64,000 nt of DNA from Pseudodesulfovibrio sediminis. GTDB taxonomy: Bacteria; Desulfobacterota; Desulfovibrionia; Desulfovibrionales; Desulfovibrionaceae. Both the position numbers and the translations under genes were made by a program. Positions 1 through 9,159 of the stretch are shown here, one piece after another. Position 1 is the first letter of the stretch. The number at the start of each line of letters is the position of its first letter. The notes below the pieces were generated by a model. The model was not told where the DNA came from, made no database searches, and saw nothing but the letters and a program-made list of their open reading frames with translations. Location of the stretch: assembly GCF_020886695.1 (NCBI RefSeq), contig NZ_AP024485.1, positions 1,559,001-1,623,000 of the forward strand. The letters run 5' to 3'.

Positions 1-610
1 GCATGACCTCACATCCGAAAGCTCCTGCATCGGCTGTCACGCCAAGGCCCAGGAAAAGCCCCAGTGCGCAGGCTGTCACGAACAGCGTCCCGCAGCCAAG
101 GCCACTTCCGACGCCTCCTGCGTGACCTGCCACAACGCAGGCGTCAACGCGGCCGACACCGTCAAGCTGATGGCTTCCGCCTCCAAGGAAGAAAAGGCTG
201 CCGAAGCCGCTCTGCTCATCGCAGCACGCCCGGCAACCCAGGCCATGGTCGCTGTCGAGGATATCCCCGAGTTCGTGAACATTGGAGCCATCTCCAAGAA
301 GTTCGAGCCCAGCAAGATGCCTCACCGCAAGATCATCCTCTCCATGGTAAAAGGCATGGAAGACAGCCCCCTGGCTGCCACCTTCCACGCCGCACCTGAA
401 GCCGTCTGCGCAGGGTGTCATCACAACAGCCCGGCATCCATCACTCCGCCCAAGTGCGCGAGCTGCCATGCCGATCCCTTTGTCACTGACGGCAAACCGG
501 GACTCAAGGCTGCCTACCATGGCCAGTGCATGACCTGTCACACCGAAATGAAGCTCGATAAGCCCGCTGCCACTAATTGCGTTGCGTGCCACGAGAAGAA
601 AGCCAACTAA
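1..610 (+). CDS. hmcA: High-molecular-weight cytochrome c HmcA, C-terminal part
   Basis: The 5' end lies outside the window; the reading frame is open from base 2 and gives about 202 residues. Seven CXXCH heme-c motifs are visible (CIGCH, CAGCH, CVTCH, CAGCH, CASCH, CMTCH, CVACH), the last just before the C-terminus. The known family protein is a 16-heme periplasmic cytochrome that takes electrons from periplasmic hydrogenase/cytochrome c3 and passes them to the membrane Hmc subunits. The identification rests mainly on the five genes that follow in the canonical hmcB-F order. The stop is 15 bases from the hmcB start, with a GGAGGAG ribosome site between. Another large multiheme cytochrome is possible in principle, but the context makes that unlikely. 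Confidence 0.9.
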   Translation, partial: HDLTSESSCIGCHAKAQEKPQCAGCHEQRPAAKATSDASCVTCHNAGVNAADTVKLMASASKEEKAAEAALLIAARPATQAMVAVEDIPEFVNIGAISKKFEPSKMPHRKIILSMVKGMEDSPLAATFHAAPEAVCAGCHHNSPASITPPKCASCHADPFVTDGKPGLKAAYHGQCMTCHTEMKLDKPAATNCVACHEKKAN

Positions 611-625
611 CCGGAGGAGTAAACG

Positions 626-1681
626 ATGTTACGTAGAACATTCCTCGGATTGTTGGGCGCCGCAGGCGCGAGCGTCGCGCTTCCCGTGTCGGCCAAGGCC
701 GGAGGTAAATCCTTCGGTCCCCACCCCGACACCCTGGGCGTGCTCTTTGACGCAACCCGCTGCATCGGCTGCCGCAAATGCGAGCTGGCCTGCAACGAAG
801 TCAATGAACTGCCAGCACCCGACAAAAAGTTCGACGATCTGTCCGTATTGGACACCAAGCGTCGGACCGATGAAAAAACCCTGACCGTTGTCAATAAATA
901 TGAAAGCAGCAAAGGCTCCGTATTCCGCAAGATGCAGTGCAACCACTGCCTCGAACCGGCCTGTGCCTCTGCCTGCTTTGTCAAGGCCTTCAAAAAGGAA
1001 CATAACGGGCCGGTCAGCTACGACGCATCCGTATGCGTCGGCTGTCGCTACTGTATGGTAGCCTGCCCGTTCGAAATCCCAGCCTATGAATACGATGAAC
1101 CTCTGACTCCCCGGGTCATGAAGTGTACCATGTGCGCTCCCCGTCTGGCAGAGGGCAAGCTCCCCGGCTGTGTGGAGCGCTGTCCCAAGGAGGCCCTGAC
1201 CTTTGGCCTGCGCAAGGATCTCATCAAGATCGCCCGCGCCCGCATCACCACCTACCCCGACCGCTATGTGGATCACATCTACGGCGAGACCGAGATGGGC
1301 GGCACCAGCTGGATGTATATCTCCGGTGTGCCCTTCTCCGAAATCGGCATGCGCGAAGACCTCGGCACCAAGTCCGCTCCCGAGCTGACAGCCGGTGCCC
1401 TGGCTGCCGTGCCCATCGTTGTTGGTATGTGGCCCGTGCTGCTCGGTGGTATCTACGCTGTCAGCAAACGCAAGGACAAGATCGCCAACGATGAACGCGT
1501 GGCTGCCGTCAAGGACGCCCTGACTCGCGCCGGTGAAGAAGCCGAGAAGAAGCTGCACGACGAGCTCTCCAAGGCCGACGTCGCCAACCAGCGCCGCATC
1601 GAAGTCGAGGTCAAGAAGGCCGTTGAAGAGGCTCTCGCTCCCAAAGAAGAGGAAGCCGAAACCAACGAGGAGGAGTCCTAA
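626..1681 (+). CDS. hmcB: HmcB, periplasmic four-cluster ferredoxin subunit
   Basis: 351 residues. The N-terminus has a twin-arginine-type signal (RRTFLG followed by a hydrophobic stretch), so it is probably exported folded. Sixteen cysteines form four [4Fe-4S] binding groups: C46/49/52/56, C105/108/113/117, C137/140/143/147 and C167/170/182/186. A single hydrophobic segment near residues 262-285 anchors the C-terminus, and a charged coiled-coil-like tail rich in Glu and Lys follows. In Hmc-type complexes this subunit wires the multiheme cytochrome to the NrfD-like membrane subunit. The stop codon is directly followed by the hmcC start (TAAATG), suggesting translational coupling. Confidence 0.93.
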   Translation: MLRRTFLGLLGAAGASVALPVSAKAGGKSFGPHPDTLGVLFDATRCIGCRKCELACNEVNELPAPDKKFDDLSVLDTKRRTDEKTLTVVNKYESSKGSVFRKMQCNHCLEPACASACFVKAFKKEHNGPVSYDASVCVGCRYCMVACPFEIPAYEYDEPLTPRVMKCTMCAPRLAEGKLPGCVERCPKEALTFGLRKDLIKIARARITTYPDRYVDHIYGETEMGGTSWMYISGVPFSEIGMREDLGTKSAPELTAGALAAVPIVVGMWPVLLGGIYAVSKRKDKIANDERVAAVKDALTRAGEEAEKKLHDELSKADVANQRRIEVEVKKAVEEALAPKEEEAETNEEES

Positions 1682-2857
1682 ATGTCTGTCGACACCACTG
1701 CGGTCGAGAAGAAATCGCTCTTCACACCGTTCAATATCATAGCTACGATCATTCTCATTGCCGGTGCCATCGTCACGGTAATGCGTTTCACCGGCGGCCT
1801 CGGAGCCGTCACCAATCTTGACCAGAACAACCCGTGGGGCATCTGGATCGGTTTCGATCTGATGTGCGGCGTCGCCCTGGCAGCTGGTGGATACACCACC
1901 TCCGCCGCCTGCTACGTGTTTGGTCTCAAAAAGTACCATTCCGCTGTTCGCCCGGCCATTCTGACCGCCTTCCTGGGCTATGCCCTGGTGGTCTTTGCTC
2001 TGCATTACGATGTAGGCCAGCCGTGGCGACTGACATACCCCCTCTTCGTCCAGAACGGGACAACCTCCCTGTTGTTCGAAGTGGGTCTTTGCGTGTTCCT
2101 GTACCTGACCGTGCTGTTCATCGAATTCACACCGGCCCTTTTCGAATGGCTCGGCATGACGAAGATCCGCAACATCGTGGTCAAGCTGACCCTGGCCCTC
2201 ACCATCATGGGTGTGGTCCTGTCGACCCTGCACCAGTCCTCCCTGGGCGCGCTGTTCACCATCGCCCCCTCGAAGCTGCATCCGCTCTGGTACTCGCAGT
2301 ACCTGCCGGTCTTCTTCTTCGTGTCGAGTATCTGTGCCGGTCTGTCCATGGTCATCTTCGAAGGAACGCTCTCACACAAACCCATGCATCACTTGATGGA
2401 TGAGGAGTACCTGAACAACCACGATGGTCTTATTCTTGGTTTCGGAAAGGCCGCTTCCCTCGTACTGTTCGGGTACTTCTCCATCAAGGTGATCGGCCTG
2501 GCATACGACAACAACTGGCACTACCTGACCACCGGCTACGGCGCGTGGTATCTGGTTGAAATGCTCGGTTTCGTGGCCCTGCCTTCCTTCCTCTACGCCA
2601 TCGGCGTTCGGGACAAGAATATCACGGTTATCAAATGGGCCGCAGGGCTGACCGTCCTCGGCATTATCGTCAACCGATTCAACATCTCCATGGTTGCCTT
2701 TAACTACCAGCTGCCCTCCGCAGAACGGTACTGGCCGAGCTGGGGCGAGATCACCATCTCCCTGTTCGTGGTCACCATCGGCGTACTTGTCTTCCGGTTC
2801 ATCAGCACCAGGATGCCCATTTTCCATGAGCATCCCGATTACAAGGAAGAACACTAG
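1682..2857 (+). CDS. hmcC: HmcC, NrfD/PsrC-type integral membrane subunit
   Basis: 391 residues, almost entirely hydrophobic with about ten predicted membrane helices, as in the NrfD/PsrC family. It has a soluble N-terminus and a charged C-terminus (HPDYKEEH). Family members bind menaquinone without cofactors of their own and exchange electrons with the neighbouring ferredoxin subunit. The start ATG touches the hmcB stop. An AGGAGG site just after its stop serves hmcD. The position between hmcB and the tiny hmcD is diagnostic of the hmc operon. Confidence 0.93.
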   Translation: MSVDTTAVEKKSLFTPFNIIATIILIAGAIVTVMRFTGGLGAVTNLDQNNPWGIWIGFDLMCGVALAAGGYTTSAACYVFGLKKYHSAVRPAILTAFLGYALVVFALHYDVGQPWRLTYPLFVQNGTTSLLFEVGLCVFLYLTVLFIEFTPALFEWLGMTKIRNIVVKLTLALTIMGVVLSTLHQSSLGALFTIAPSKLHPLWYSQYLPVFFFVSSICAGLSMVIFEGTLSHKPMHHLMDEEYLNNHDGLILGFGKAASLVLFGYFSIKVIGLAYDNNWHYLTTGYGAWYLVEMLGFVALPSFLYAIGVRDKNITVIKWAAGLTVLGIIVNRFNISMVAFNYQLPSAERYWPSWGEITISLFVVTIGVLVFRFISTRMPIFHEHPDYKEEH

Positions 2858-2868
2858 GAGGTTGCAAC

Positions 2869-3000
2869 ATGGAATTCTTCAGTCTGCAGGAATATTACAC
2901 CCACACCAAAGGCATCGTCTATCTCATCATGGGCGGTATTCTGGTGGCGGTGACGCTGTACTGGCAGTTCCTCATGGGTGGAAACAAGAAGGACGACTAG
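2869..3000 (+). CDS. hmcD: HmcD, 43-residue single-helix subunit
   Basis: A short frame of 43 codons starts 8 bases after an AGGAGG ribosome site. The protein begins MEFFSLQEYY, has one membrane helix (about residues 14-36) and ends in a charged tail GGNKKDD. It resembles the small hydrophobic HmcD subunit known between hmcC and hmcE, whose role is unknown but probably structural. Its size makes it easy to miss in automated annotation. Confidence comes from position, ribosome site and membrane helix. Confidence 0.88.
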   Translation: MEFFSLQEYYTHTKGIVYLIMGGILVAVTLYWQFLMGGNKKDD

Positions 3001-3054
3001 GCTTCATCGCCTGCGTTCATCAATCAACGATATGACAATCAAGGAGAAGCGGAA

Positions 3055-3732
3055 ATGTACGATTTCCTGACAGGGCCTATGCTCTGGGTGACGTTTCTCG
3101 TCAGCTTTGGCGGCCTGCTTGTACGCGCCGTGATGTATGTCAGGGGCCTCAACTGGCAGCTCGACAGAGTGGCTTACCGCCCCAACATGAAATACGGCCT
3201 GCGTGGTGGAATCATTTCCATCCTGGCTTTCATAATCCCGTTCAGGGCCCGACTGTGGCGTGTGCGCCCCGGTTTCACATTAATATTCTTTGCCTTCCAC
3301 ATCGGGCTGCTCGTCACTCCGATCCTGCTGGAAGCGCATAACGTGATGCTCAAGGAAGCGTTCGGAATCAGCCTGCCCACCCTGCCCACCGGCGTGGCGG
3401 ACGTGCTGGCCTGGACCTGCCTTGTGGGTGGCCTGTTCATGGTCCTCCGCAGGATCGCCTTCCCGGAAGTGCGCATCATCACGACCTTCTACGATTACCT
3501 GCTGATCGCCATCACTGTTGCACCGTTCATCACCGGGCTCATCGCCCGTTATGAAATGGGTGACTACAACTTCTGGCTGATGGCTCATATCATCACCGGA
3601 GAAATCTGGCTTTTGAGCCTGCCCTTCACCAAGCTCAGCCACGCCATCCTGTTCTTCATGTCCCGCATGCAGCTGGGCATGGACTACGGCATCAAGCGCG
3701 GCGGCATGAAGGGCTCGGACATGGCCTGGTAA
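3055..3732 (+). CDS. hmcE: HmcE, NarI-like cytochrome b membrane subunit
   Basis: 225 residues with about five membrane helices, resembling the gamma subunit (NarI/DsrM-like) that binds b hemes and oxidises or reduces menaquinone. Histidines usable as heme ligands occur in the helices (for example FAFHIGLL near residue 82, and HIITGEIW, LSHAILF further on). It lies between hmcD and hmcF. Together with HmcF it resembles the DsrM-DsrK pair, so electrons probably pass from this subunit to the cytoplasmic iron-sulfur protein. The start is chosen at the ATG with AAGGAGAAG upstream. Confidence 0.92.
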   Translation: MYDFLTGPMLWVTFLVSFGGLLVRAVMYVRGLNWQLDRVAYRPNMKYGLRGGIISILAFIIPFRARLWRVRPGFTLIFFAFHIGLLVTPILLEAHNVMLKEAFGISLPTLPTGVADVLAWTCLVGGLFMVLRRIAFPEVRIITTFYDYLLIAITVAPFITGLIARYEMGDYNFWLMAHIITGEIWLLSLPFTKLSHAILFFMSRMQLGMDYGIKRGGMKGSDMAW

Positions 3733-3755
3733 CGGGCAGTTAAAGGAGAAGCACT

Positions 3756-5147
3756 ATGCCTGAAGGACAATTCTGCAATAAGACGCCTATTACCACCGAT
3801 GAGCAGCTCAAAGCCACGCTCAACGACAAAGGCGGCAAGCAATACTACGAAGAAATGAACCACCTGGATGTGGATTCAGAGAAATTGTGGGGAGCCATAC
3901 AGAAGACCATGAAGTCCAGGATCAAAACCTGGCTGGAAATCTGCGCTCACTGCGGCCTCTGCGCCGAATCCTGCTTCCTCTACCAGGTCAACGGACGCGT
4001 TCCCGAACAGGTCCCTTCCTATAAGATTCAGGCCACCCTTGGCCAGATCGTCAAGAAGAAGGGCAAGGTCGACAACGAGTTCATGCAGATGTGCATGGAG
4101 ACCGCATGGTCCAAATGCACCTGCTGCAACCGTTGCGGCATGTACTGTCCGCACGGCATCGACATGGGTATCATGTTCGGTTACCTGCGCGGCCTGCTCT
4201 ACTCCCAGGGGTTCGTCCCGTGGGAACTCAAGATCGGTTCCGGCATGCACCGCGTGTACCGCGCCCAGATGGACGTCACCATGGAAGACTGGGTCGAGAC
4301 ATGCGAATGGATGGCCGAGGAAACCGAGGAAGAGTGGCCGGGACTTGAGATCCCCGTGGACAAGGTCGGCGCGGACATCATGTACACCTGCAACGCCCGC
4401 GAACCCAAGCACTACCCGGAAGACATCGCCGAAGCGGCCATCCTCTTCCATGTGGCCGGCGAAAACTGGACCGTGCCCTCCGAGGGTTGGGAGCAGACCT
4501 CCCTGTCCATGTTCGCCGGAGACTGGGAATGCTGCAAGGACAACGTCCAGAACGTTTACGACGCCATCGAGCGCCTGAAGCCCAAACGGGCCACGGGCAC
4601 CGAGTGCGGCCACGCACACCGTGCCACCGTTATCGAAGGTCCTTACTGGACCGGTCGCCCTGACGGTCAGCCGCCTGTCCCGTTCCTCCACTATGTGGAG
4701 TGGCTGGCAGAAGCGCTGCGCACCGGCAAACTCAAGATTGATCCTTCAAAGCGGATCAAGGAGCCGGTCACCCTGCAGGATTCCTGCAACTACGTGCGCA
4801 ACCAGGGTCTCAAGGACATCACCCGAGAGATCATCAGCTATATAGTCGAACCGGGCTACTTCGTTGAAATGGCACCGACCAAGGAGCACAACTACTGCTG
4901 CGGCGGTGGTGGCGGTTTCAACGGCATCGGCAAATACCGCGAACAGCGCAACATGGCCCTTCGCAAGAAGATGGATCAGATCCTCGATACGGGCTGCAAG
5001 CTCGTCATCGCGCCGTGTCACAACTGCTGGGACGCCATCCGCGACCTTGAAGAAGAATATGAAATCGGCATCCGCTGGTCCTTCCTCAAGCCGCTGGTCA
5101 TCAAGATGCTGGATGTTCCCGAGCATCTGCTGCCCAAAGATGAATAG
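3756..5147 (+). CDS. hmcF: HmcF, cytoplasmic HdrD/DsrK-like iron-sulfur protein
   Basis: 463 residues, no signal peptide. Two [4Fe-4S] groups lie near the N-terminus (C63/66/69/73 and the cluster [11 protein letters not shown] at about 121-131). The C-terminal half carries CCG-type cysteine motifs: a degenerate one near the middle, and [11 protein letters not shown] followed by APCHNCW. CCG domains bind the special non-cubane or catalytic cluster in heterodisulfide-reductase-like proteins. HmcF faces the cytoplasm and is thought to exchange electrons with thiol/disulfide or ferredoxin partners. The gene is last in the core operon; the stress-protein gene follows after 34 bases without an obvious terminator. 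Confidence 0.93.
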   Translation: MPEGQFCNKTPITTDEQLKATLNDKGGKQYYEEMNHLDVDSEKLWGAIQKTMKSRIKTWLEICAHCGLCAESCFLYQVNGRVPEQVPSYKIQATLGQIVKKKGKVDNEFMQMCMETAWSKCTCCNRCGMYCPHGIDMGIMFGYLRGLLYSQGFVPWELKIGSGMHRVYRAQMDVTMEDWVETCEWMAEETEEEWPGLEIPVDKVGADIMYTCNAREPKHYPEDIAEAAILFHVAGENWTVPSEGWEQTSLSMFAGDWECCKDNVQNVYDAIERLKPKRATGTECGHAHRATVIEGPYWTGRPDGQPPVPFLHYVEWLAEALRTGKLKIDPSKRIKEPVTLQDSCNYVRNQGLKDITREIISYIVEPGYFVEMAPTKEHNYCCGGGGGFNGIGKYREQRNMALRKKMDQILDTGCKLVIAPCHNCWDAIRDLEEEYEIGIRWSFLKPLVIKMLDVPEHLLPKDE

Positions 5148-5181
5148 TCTGAGCACAAGTAACCAAAGGACTAGGTGAAAT

Positions 5182-6069
5182 ATGTTCAAAAAGATTCTGT
5201 TGGCAACCAGCGGTGCTCCGTCCACCTTCGGCGCAGCCCGTGTGGCCTTCGACATGGCAAAACGCTATGGCGCCGAGGTTCTGGTCTTCAACGTCATGGG
5301 TGTGCCCACCAAGGCCTTCTCGCAGGAGGTCAACGATGTCCGCACCGGTGAGAAGATCGAGATCGATGACGAATACCAGAGCTGGGTCGAAGAAGAGCTG
5401 AAGTCCACGTTCGAAAAACAGATCGAATCCGTGGAATTCTCCAAGATCATCACGACCACAGGTGTGCCTCACCGTGAAATCCTCCGCGCCGCTCGCGCCG
5501 AGGACGTGGACCTGATCGTCATGGGCGCAAGCTCCGGCGATTCCAGCGCCTACCGCAAGGGCTATCCCGGTTCCACCCTGCAGAAAGTGGCCAAGGCCGC
5601 CCGCTGCCCGGTGATGACCGTCCACCGCGAGACCGCATCCTACTGGGGCGGATTCTCCAATATCGTCTTTGCCACCGACTTCTCCAAGCAGGCAGAAAAC
5701 GCGTTCAAGTTCGCCCTGGCTTCGGCCAAGGAGCTGAACGCCGACCTGACCGTTCTGCACGCTCTGGATATCAGCGGCAAACTGCTCGACCAGAACGCCA
5801 TCGAAGACAAGCTCATCGAAACCCGCAGCCGCATTCGCAGCAGCTATGACTTCGGTGACTTCAAGAACTACGATGTGGAAGTCTGGGAAGGCGTGCCGTA
5901 CGTAGAGATCGTCAAAATGGCCCGTGAGCGGAGTGCCGACCTCATCGTCATGGCGCACCACTCCCACGAGCTGGACCCGGAAAAGGCCCGCATCGGCTCC
6001 ACCATGGAGCAGGTCATCCTGCGCGCCGGTTGCCCGGTGGTCAGCGTGAGCAAGCCTGACAAGGTCTAA
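5182..6069 (+). CDS. Tandem-domain universal stress protein
   Basis: 295 residues in two UspA repeats (about 1-150 and 155-295). Each shows the typical start (KKILLATSGAPST; FSNIVFATDFSKQ) and a C-terminal nucleotide-loop-like block (VMGASSGDSSAYRKGYPGST; VMAHHSHELDPEKARIGST), so ATP binding is plausible. Tandem Usp proteins act in energy stress or redox adaptation, but the precise role is not known. It starts 34 bases after hmcF and ends at a strong terminator, so it is probably co-transcribed with the redox complex. Confidence 0.88.
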   Translation: MFKKILLATSGAPSTFGAARVAFDMAKRYGAEVLVFNVMGVPTKAFSQEVNDVRTGEKIEIDDEYQSWVEEELKSTFEKQIESVEFSKIITTTGVPHREILRAARAEDVDLIVMGASSGDSSAYRKGYPGSTLQKVAKAARCPVMTVHRETASYWGGFSNIVFATDFSKQAENAFKFALASAKELNADLTVLHALDISGKLLDQNAIEDKLIETRSRIRSSYDFGDFKNYDVEVWEGVPYVEIVKMARERSADLIVMAHHSHELDPEKARIGSTMEQVILRAGCPVVSVSKPDKV

Positions 6070-6081
6070 CAAAAGTAAAAA

Positions 6082-6116
6082 GCGTCCGGCCCTCGGTTGG
6101 GCCGGACGCCATAAAT
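6082..6116 (+). terminator. Rho-independent-type terminator after the hmc-usp unit
   Basis: Perfect 11-bp stem GCGTCCGGCCC / GGGCCGGACGC with a 6-base loop, followed by an AT-rich stretch (CATAAATATT) rather than a pure T-run. It lies 13 bases after the Usp stop and marks the likely end of the hmc operon. Confidence 0.75.
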
Positions 6117-6201
6117 ATTAAAGCCGCAGCCGACCTTTGGCGGGAGCGACTGCGGCAATGTCAAGAATCACGAATGATTCATGCGTACCAGGAGAAGTAT
6201 T

Positions 6202-6555
6202 ATGTCAAAGAAGATTCTGATTGTCGACGACGACCAAGAAATCCGTTCTTACCTGTCCGAACTGCTCGGCGACAACGGTTATGAAACCGTGACGGCCAAT
6301 GATGGAGCTGAAGCTGTTGAGATTGCCAAGGCCGAAAAGCCTGATCTCATCACTCTGGACCTGGAGATGCCCAACGAATGGGGTCCCCGTTTCTATCGCA
6401 AGATCAGCCAGGATGAAACTCTCAAGCGAACTCCGGTCGTGGTTATCAGCGGACTGGCCTCGATCAAATACGCTATTCCCAAAGCAATCGCAAGTCTTAC
6501 CAAGCCTTTTGAGCCTGCTCAACTGCTGAAAATCGTCAAAGACGCCATCGGCTAG
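6202..6555 (+). CDS. Stand-alone receiver-domain response regulator (first paralog)
   Basis: 117 residues, only a CheY-like receiver. The acidic pocket (D9-D11), phosphoacceptor D53, switch S83 and K101 are all present. The segment after the phosphoacceptor is EMPNEWGPRFYRK, unlike the usual MPxMDG of receivers. The start is the ATG at 6202 because AGGAGAAG lies 4-12 bases upstream; an ATG 21 bases earlier has no such site. It has no output domain, so it probably acts by protein contact or in a phosphorelay with the nearby kinases. It shares the D53/S83/K101 layout with the next gene, so the two are recent paralogs. In Desulfovibrio vulgaris a regulator named Rrf1 sits after hmcF, and this may be its counterpart. 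Confidence 0.9.
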   Translation: MSKKILIVDDDQEIRSYLSELLGDNGYETVTANDGAEAVEIAKAEKPDLITLDLEMPNEWGPRFYRKISQDETLKRTPVVVISGLASIKYAIPKAIASLTKPFEPAQLLKIVKDAIG

Positions 6556-6579
6556 TTCTGCTTTCCAAGGCTACCTGTT

Positions 6580-6616
6580 CCGGTTCGCGTGTGGGCCATG
6601 CGCGGACCGGATTTTG
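6580..6616 (+). terminator. Hairpin between the two receiver genes
   Basis: Stem CCGGTTCGCG / CGCGGACCGG (one mismatch) with an 11-base loop, followed by ATTTTG. The T-run is short, so it may only attenuate read-through. Confidence 0.45.
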
Positions 6617-6699
6617 GGGCTTGAACAAGTGGACAGGTTAAGTATAGGTTTATGACGCGGGGAGCACCTCCCCGACACCTTGAGAACCAGGTAGAGCAC

Positions 6700-7056
6700 A
6701 TGCCAAAGAAAATCATGGTGGTGGACGACGACCCGGATATCGTCGATTACCTCGTCAATGTATTTGAAGACCATAACTACGAGACCTGCCGCGCTTCAGA
6801 CGGCGTGTCCGCCTTTGATGTCGCACTGACGGAAAAGCCGGACCTTATTACCCTGGACATCGAAATGCCCCACGAGTGGGGACCCAGGTTTTACCGTCGA
6901 CTGACAAATGAAGATGAATTCAAGGATATCCCGGTGATTGTCATCAGCGGACTTTCCGGAATTCATCTGGCCATCAGACGGGCAGTGGCGACGATAAAGA
7001 AGCCCTTTGACCCGACTGATGTGATCCAGATAGTGCGTGAAGCTCTCGGCGAGTAG
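6700..7056 (+). CDS. Stand-alone receiver-domain response regulator (second paralog)
   Basis: 118 residues, single receiver domain with D9-D11, phosphoacceptor D53, S83 and K101, in register with the preceding paralog. It has the same unusual EMPHEWGPRFYRR segment. The start at 6700 is preferred because the upstream 16 codons are unlike the paralog and the receiver fold begins here; the ribosome site (GGTAGAG) is weak. It is probably one of several receivers fed by the kinases at 7.1 and 9.6 kb. Confidence 0.88.
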   Translation: MPKKIMVVDDDPDIVDYLVNVFEDHNYETCRASDGVSAFDVALTEKPDLITLDIEMPHEWGPRFYRRLTNEDEFKDIPVIVISGLSGIHLAIRRAVATIKKPFDPTDVIQIVREALGE

Positions 7057-7102
7057 CCGAGACAAATCAGGCGGCAATGCGCCGTCCACCAGAGAGAACT
7101 GA

Positions 7103-9055
7103 ATGCTGGGCCGTGCAGGCGGTTCCGGGGGTATGATGGACTTCAGGAAGTTGATGCTCGTTGACGACGAAGAAGGTGTTCGTCGATTTGTGGGGCTCTC
7201 TCTCGAAGAGCTGGGGTATAAGGTCGAGACCGCGGAAAACGGTCAGGTCGCCCTGGAGCTTTTTGACGAGTTCCGGCCCGACGTTGTTTTCACGGACATC
7301 AAGATGCCCGTCATGGACGGCATAGAACTGCTCAAAAACATCAAGAAGCGCTCTCCCGATACCGAGGTGATCATGATCACCGGCCATGGCGACATGGACC
7401 TGGCCATCGAGTCGCTCAAATACGACGCCTCGGACTTCATCACGAAGCCCATCAACAACGACGTCCTCGAATTTTCCCTTGATCGCGCCAAAGAGCGCCT
7501 GACCATGAAACTCCAGCTCAAGGAATACACCGAAAACCTTGAGAACCTCGTGGAAGAAAAGACCCAACGCATTGTCCAGCTTGAGCGGCAGAATGCGGCA
7601 TCCCATGTGGTTGCAGGCCTGTCAAACGCCCTGTCCGACGCGGCCCAGTCCGTGGAGACCGGCGGCGGCCTGTTCAATGAGCTGCCCTGTCTCGTCTCCA
7701 TCCACAGCCAGTATCTCGAAATCATTTCGCACAACACGCTGTTCGAAGAACGACTCGGCAACATGGTGGGCGCCAACAGCTTCGATATTTACTCCGACCG
7801 CGACTCCGGCGGCAACGCCTGCCCGGTCCAGCAGACCTTTGCCACTGGCAAGGGGCAGCGAAGCAAGGAGACCTTCATCGGCAAAAACGGTGAAGAAATC
7901 CCGGTCACGGTCTACACCGCCCCCATTCCGGGCAACGACGGCGATGTGGAACTGGTCCTCGACATCTCCGTGGACATGACCGAACTGCAACGCCTCAAGG
8001 ATGAGTTGCTGACCACACAATACAAGTATCAGCGCCTCTTTGACGAAGCCCCCTGCTACATCACGGTGCAGAATCCAGATCTTTCCATTGCCGAAGCCAA
8101 CCGCCGCTTTGTGGAGGACTTTGGCGAGGCGGCAGGCAAGCCCTGCTTTGCCTATTACAAGCACCGCGACGAGCAGTGTTCGAACTGTCTCATAGAGAAG
8201 ACCTTCAAGGACGGGCAGTCGCGCCAGCGGGAGACCGTTGTCACCACCCTGGCCGGAGAGCAGAAAAACATGCTGGTCCAGAGCGCTCCCATCCACGATG
8301 CCTCGGGCACCATTGTCCAGGCCATGGAGATGTCCACGGACATCACCGAAATACGGCGTCTGCAGGATCACCTGACCTCTCTCGGCATCATGCTCGGCTC
8401 CATGTCCCATGGCGTGAAAGGCATGCTCACCTCACTGGACGGCGGTATCTACCGCCTTGAGTCCGGCCTGCAAAAAAAGGACAGCGTGCGCGTCGAGGCT
8501 GCCACCAAGACGCTGAAGTCCATGATTGGCCGGGTCAAGAAAATGGTACTGGACATCCTGTACTACGCCAAATCCCGCGAACTGGAGACAGACGCCGTGG
8601 ATGCCACCCAATTCCTGCTCGACACAGCGGATATCGCCGCCGCCAAAGCGGATGCAGCCTGTGTTGAATTTGTCCGCGACATCCCCGAAGGACTCGGCAC
8701 ACTGCATGTGGACACGGCGGCCATGTCTGCGGCACTCATCAACTTTCTGGAAAACGGCGTGGATGCCAGCGACCGCAAAAAGGACGGGAAGGTTGAACTC
8801 TCCGCTCAGCGCAAGGGCACGGATCTGGTCATCACCATCGAAGACAACGGCATGGGCATGGACCCGGAGACACGAGACAAGATATTCACCCTGTTCTTTT
8901 CTTCCAAAGGCAAGAGAGGCACGGGAATCGGCCTGTTCATCTCCAACCAGACCATAGAGCAGCACGGCGGCACCATCGAGGTCGACTCAACCCCGGCTCA
9001 GGGCTCGACGTTTGTCATCACCCTGCCCGAAAAACCCGGCCAGGTCGCGGCCTGA
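7103..9055 (+). CDS. Receiver-PAS-histidine kinase hybrid
   Basis: 650 residues, soluble. Order: receiver (about 14-130, phosphoacceptor D65 in FTDIKMPVMDG), a coiled-coil linker (about 135-170), two PAS-like modules (about 190-290 and 300-420; the second has CSNCLIEK with a cysteine pair), a HisKA-like helix with H436 (SMSHGVKG), and an HATPase core ending with the G-box TGIGLFIS. The receiver sits at the N-terminus, so input may arrive by phosphotransfer. An alternative start at 7133 gives the more usual MDFRK receiver beginning, but GAGAGA precedes 7103. It follows the two receivers closely and may share their operon. Confidence 0.85.
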   Translation: MLGRAGGSGGMMDFRKLMLVDDEEGVRRFVGLSLEELGYKVETAENGQVALELFDEFRPDVVFTDIKMPVMDGIELLKNIKKRSPDTEVIMITGHGDMDLAIESLKYDASDFITKPINNDVLEFSLDRAKERLTMKLQLKEYTENLENLVEEKTQRIVQLERQNAASHVVAGLSNALSDAAQSVETGGGLFNELPCLVSIHSQYLEIISHNTLFEERLGNMVGANSFDIYSDRDSGGNACPVQQTFATGKGQRSKETFIGKNGEEIPVTVYTAPIPGNDGDVELVLDISVDMTELQRLKDELLTTQYKYQRLFDEAPCYITVQNPDLSIAEANRRFVEDFGEAAGKPCFAYYKHRDEQCSNCLIEKTFKDGQSRQRETVVTTLAGEQKNMLVQSAPIHDASGTIVQAMEMSTDITEIRRLQDHLTSLGIMLGSMSHGVKGMLTSLDGGIYRLESGLQKKDSVRVEAATKTLKSMIGRVKKMVLDILYYAKSRELETDAVDATQFLLDTADIAAAKADAACVEFVRDIPEGLGTLHVDTAAMSAALINFLENGVDASDRKKDGKVELSAQRKGTDLVITIEDNGMGMDPETRDKIFTLFFSSKGKRGTGIGLFISNQTIEQHGGTIEVDSTPAQGSTFVITLPEKPGQVAA

Positions 9056-9084
9056 TTCATCCGAAACGTTCCCCGGGCGCACCA

Positions 9085-9134
9085 TTGGATTGTCCGGCCT
9101 TTTTTGCTATGCTGTGGAGATAAAACACTCCACA
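9085..9134 (+). promoter_or_regulatory. Promoter and probable operator of the rrf2-type gene
   Basis: A sigma-70-like promoter TTGGAT (9085) - 17 bases - TATGCT (9108) is followed immediately by a perfect inverted repeat TGTGGAG-N8-CTCCACA (9113-9134), which overlaps the end of the -10 element and the likely start of transcription. Rrf2-family repressors commonly autoregulate at such sites; that this one does is inferred. Confidence 0.65.
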
Positions 9135-9159
9135 ATCCATTCCCCCGGGGATACAGAAT

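Noticed and set aside
629-2281. Long open frame of about 550 codons on the minus strand across hmcB-hmcC
   Set aside because: It is antisense to two well-supported genes, has no start site or recognisable domain, and reflects GC-rich codon bias.
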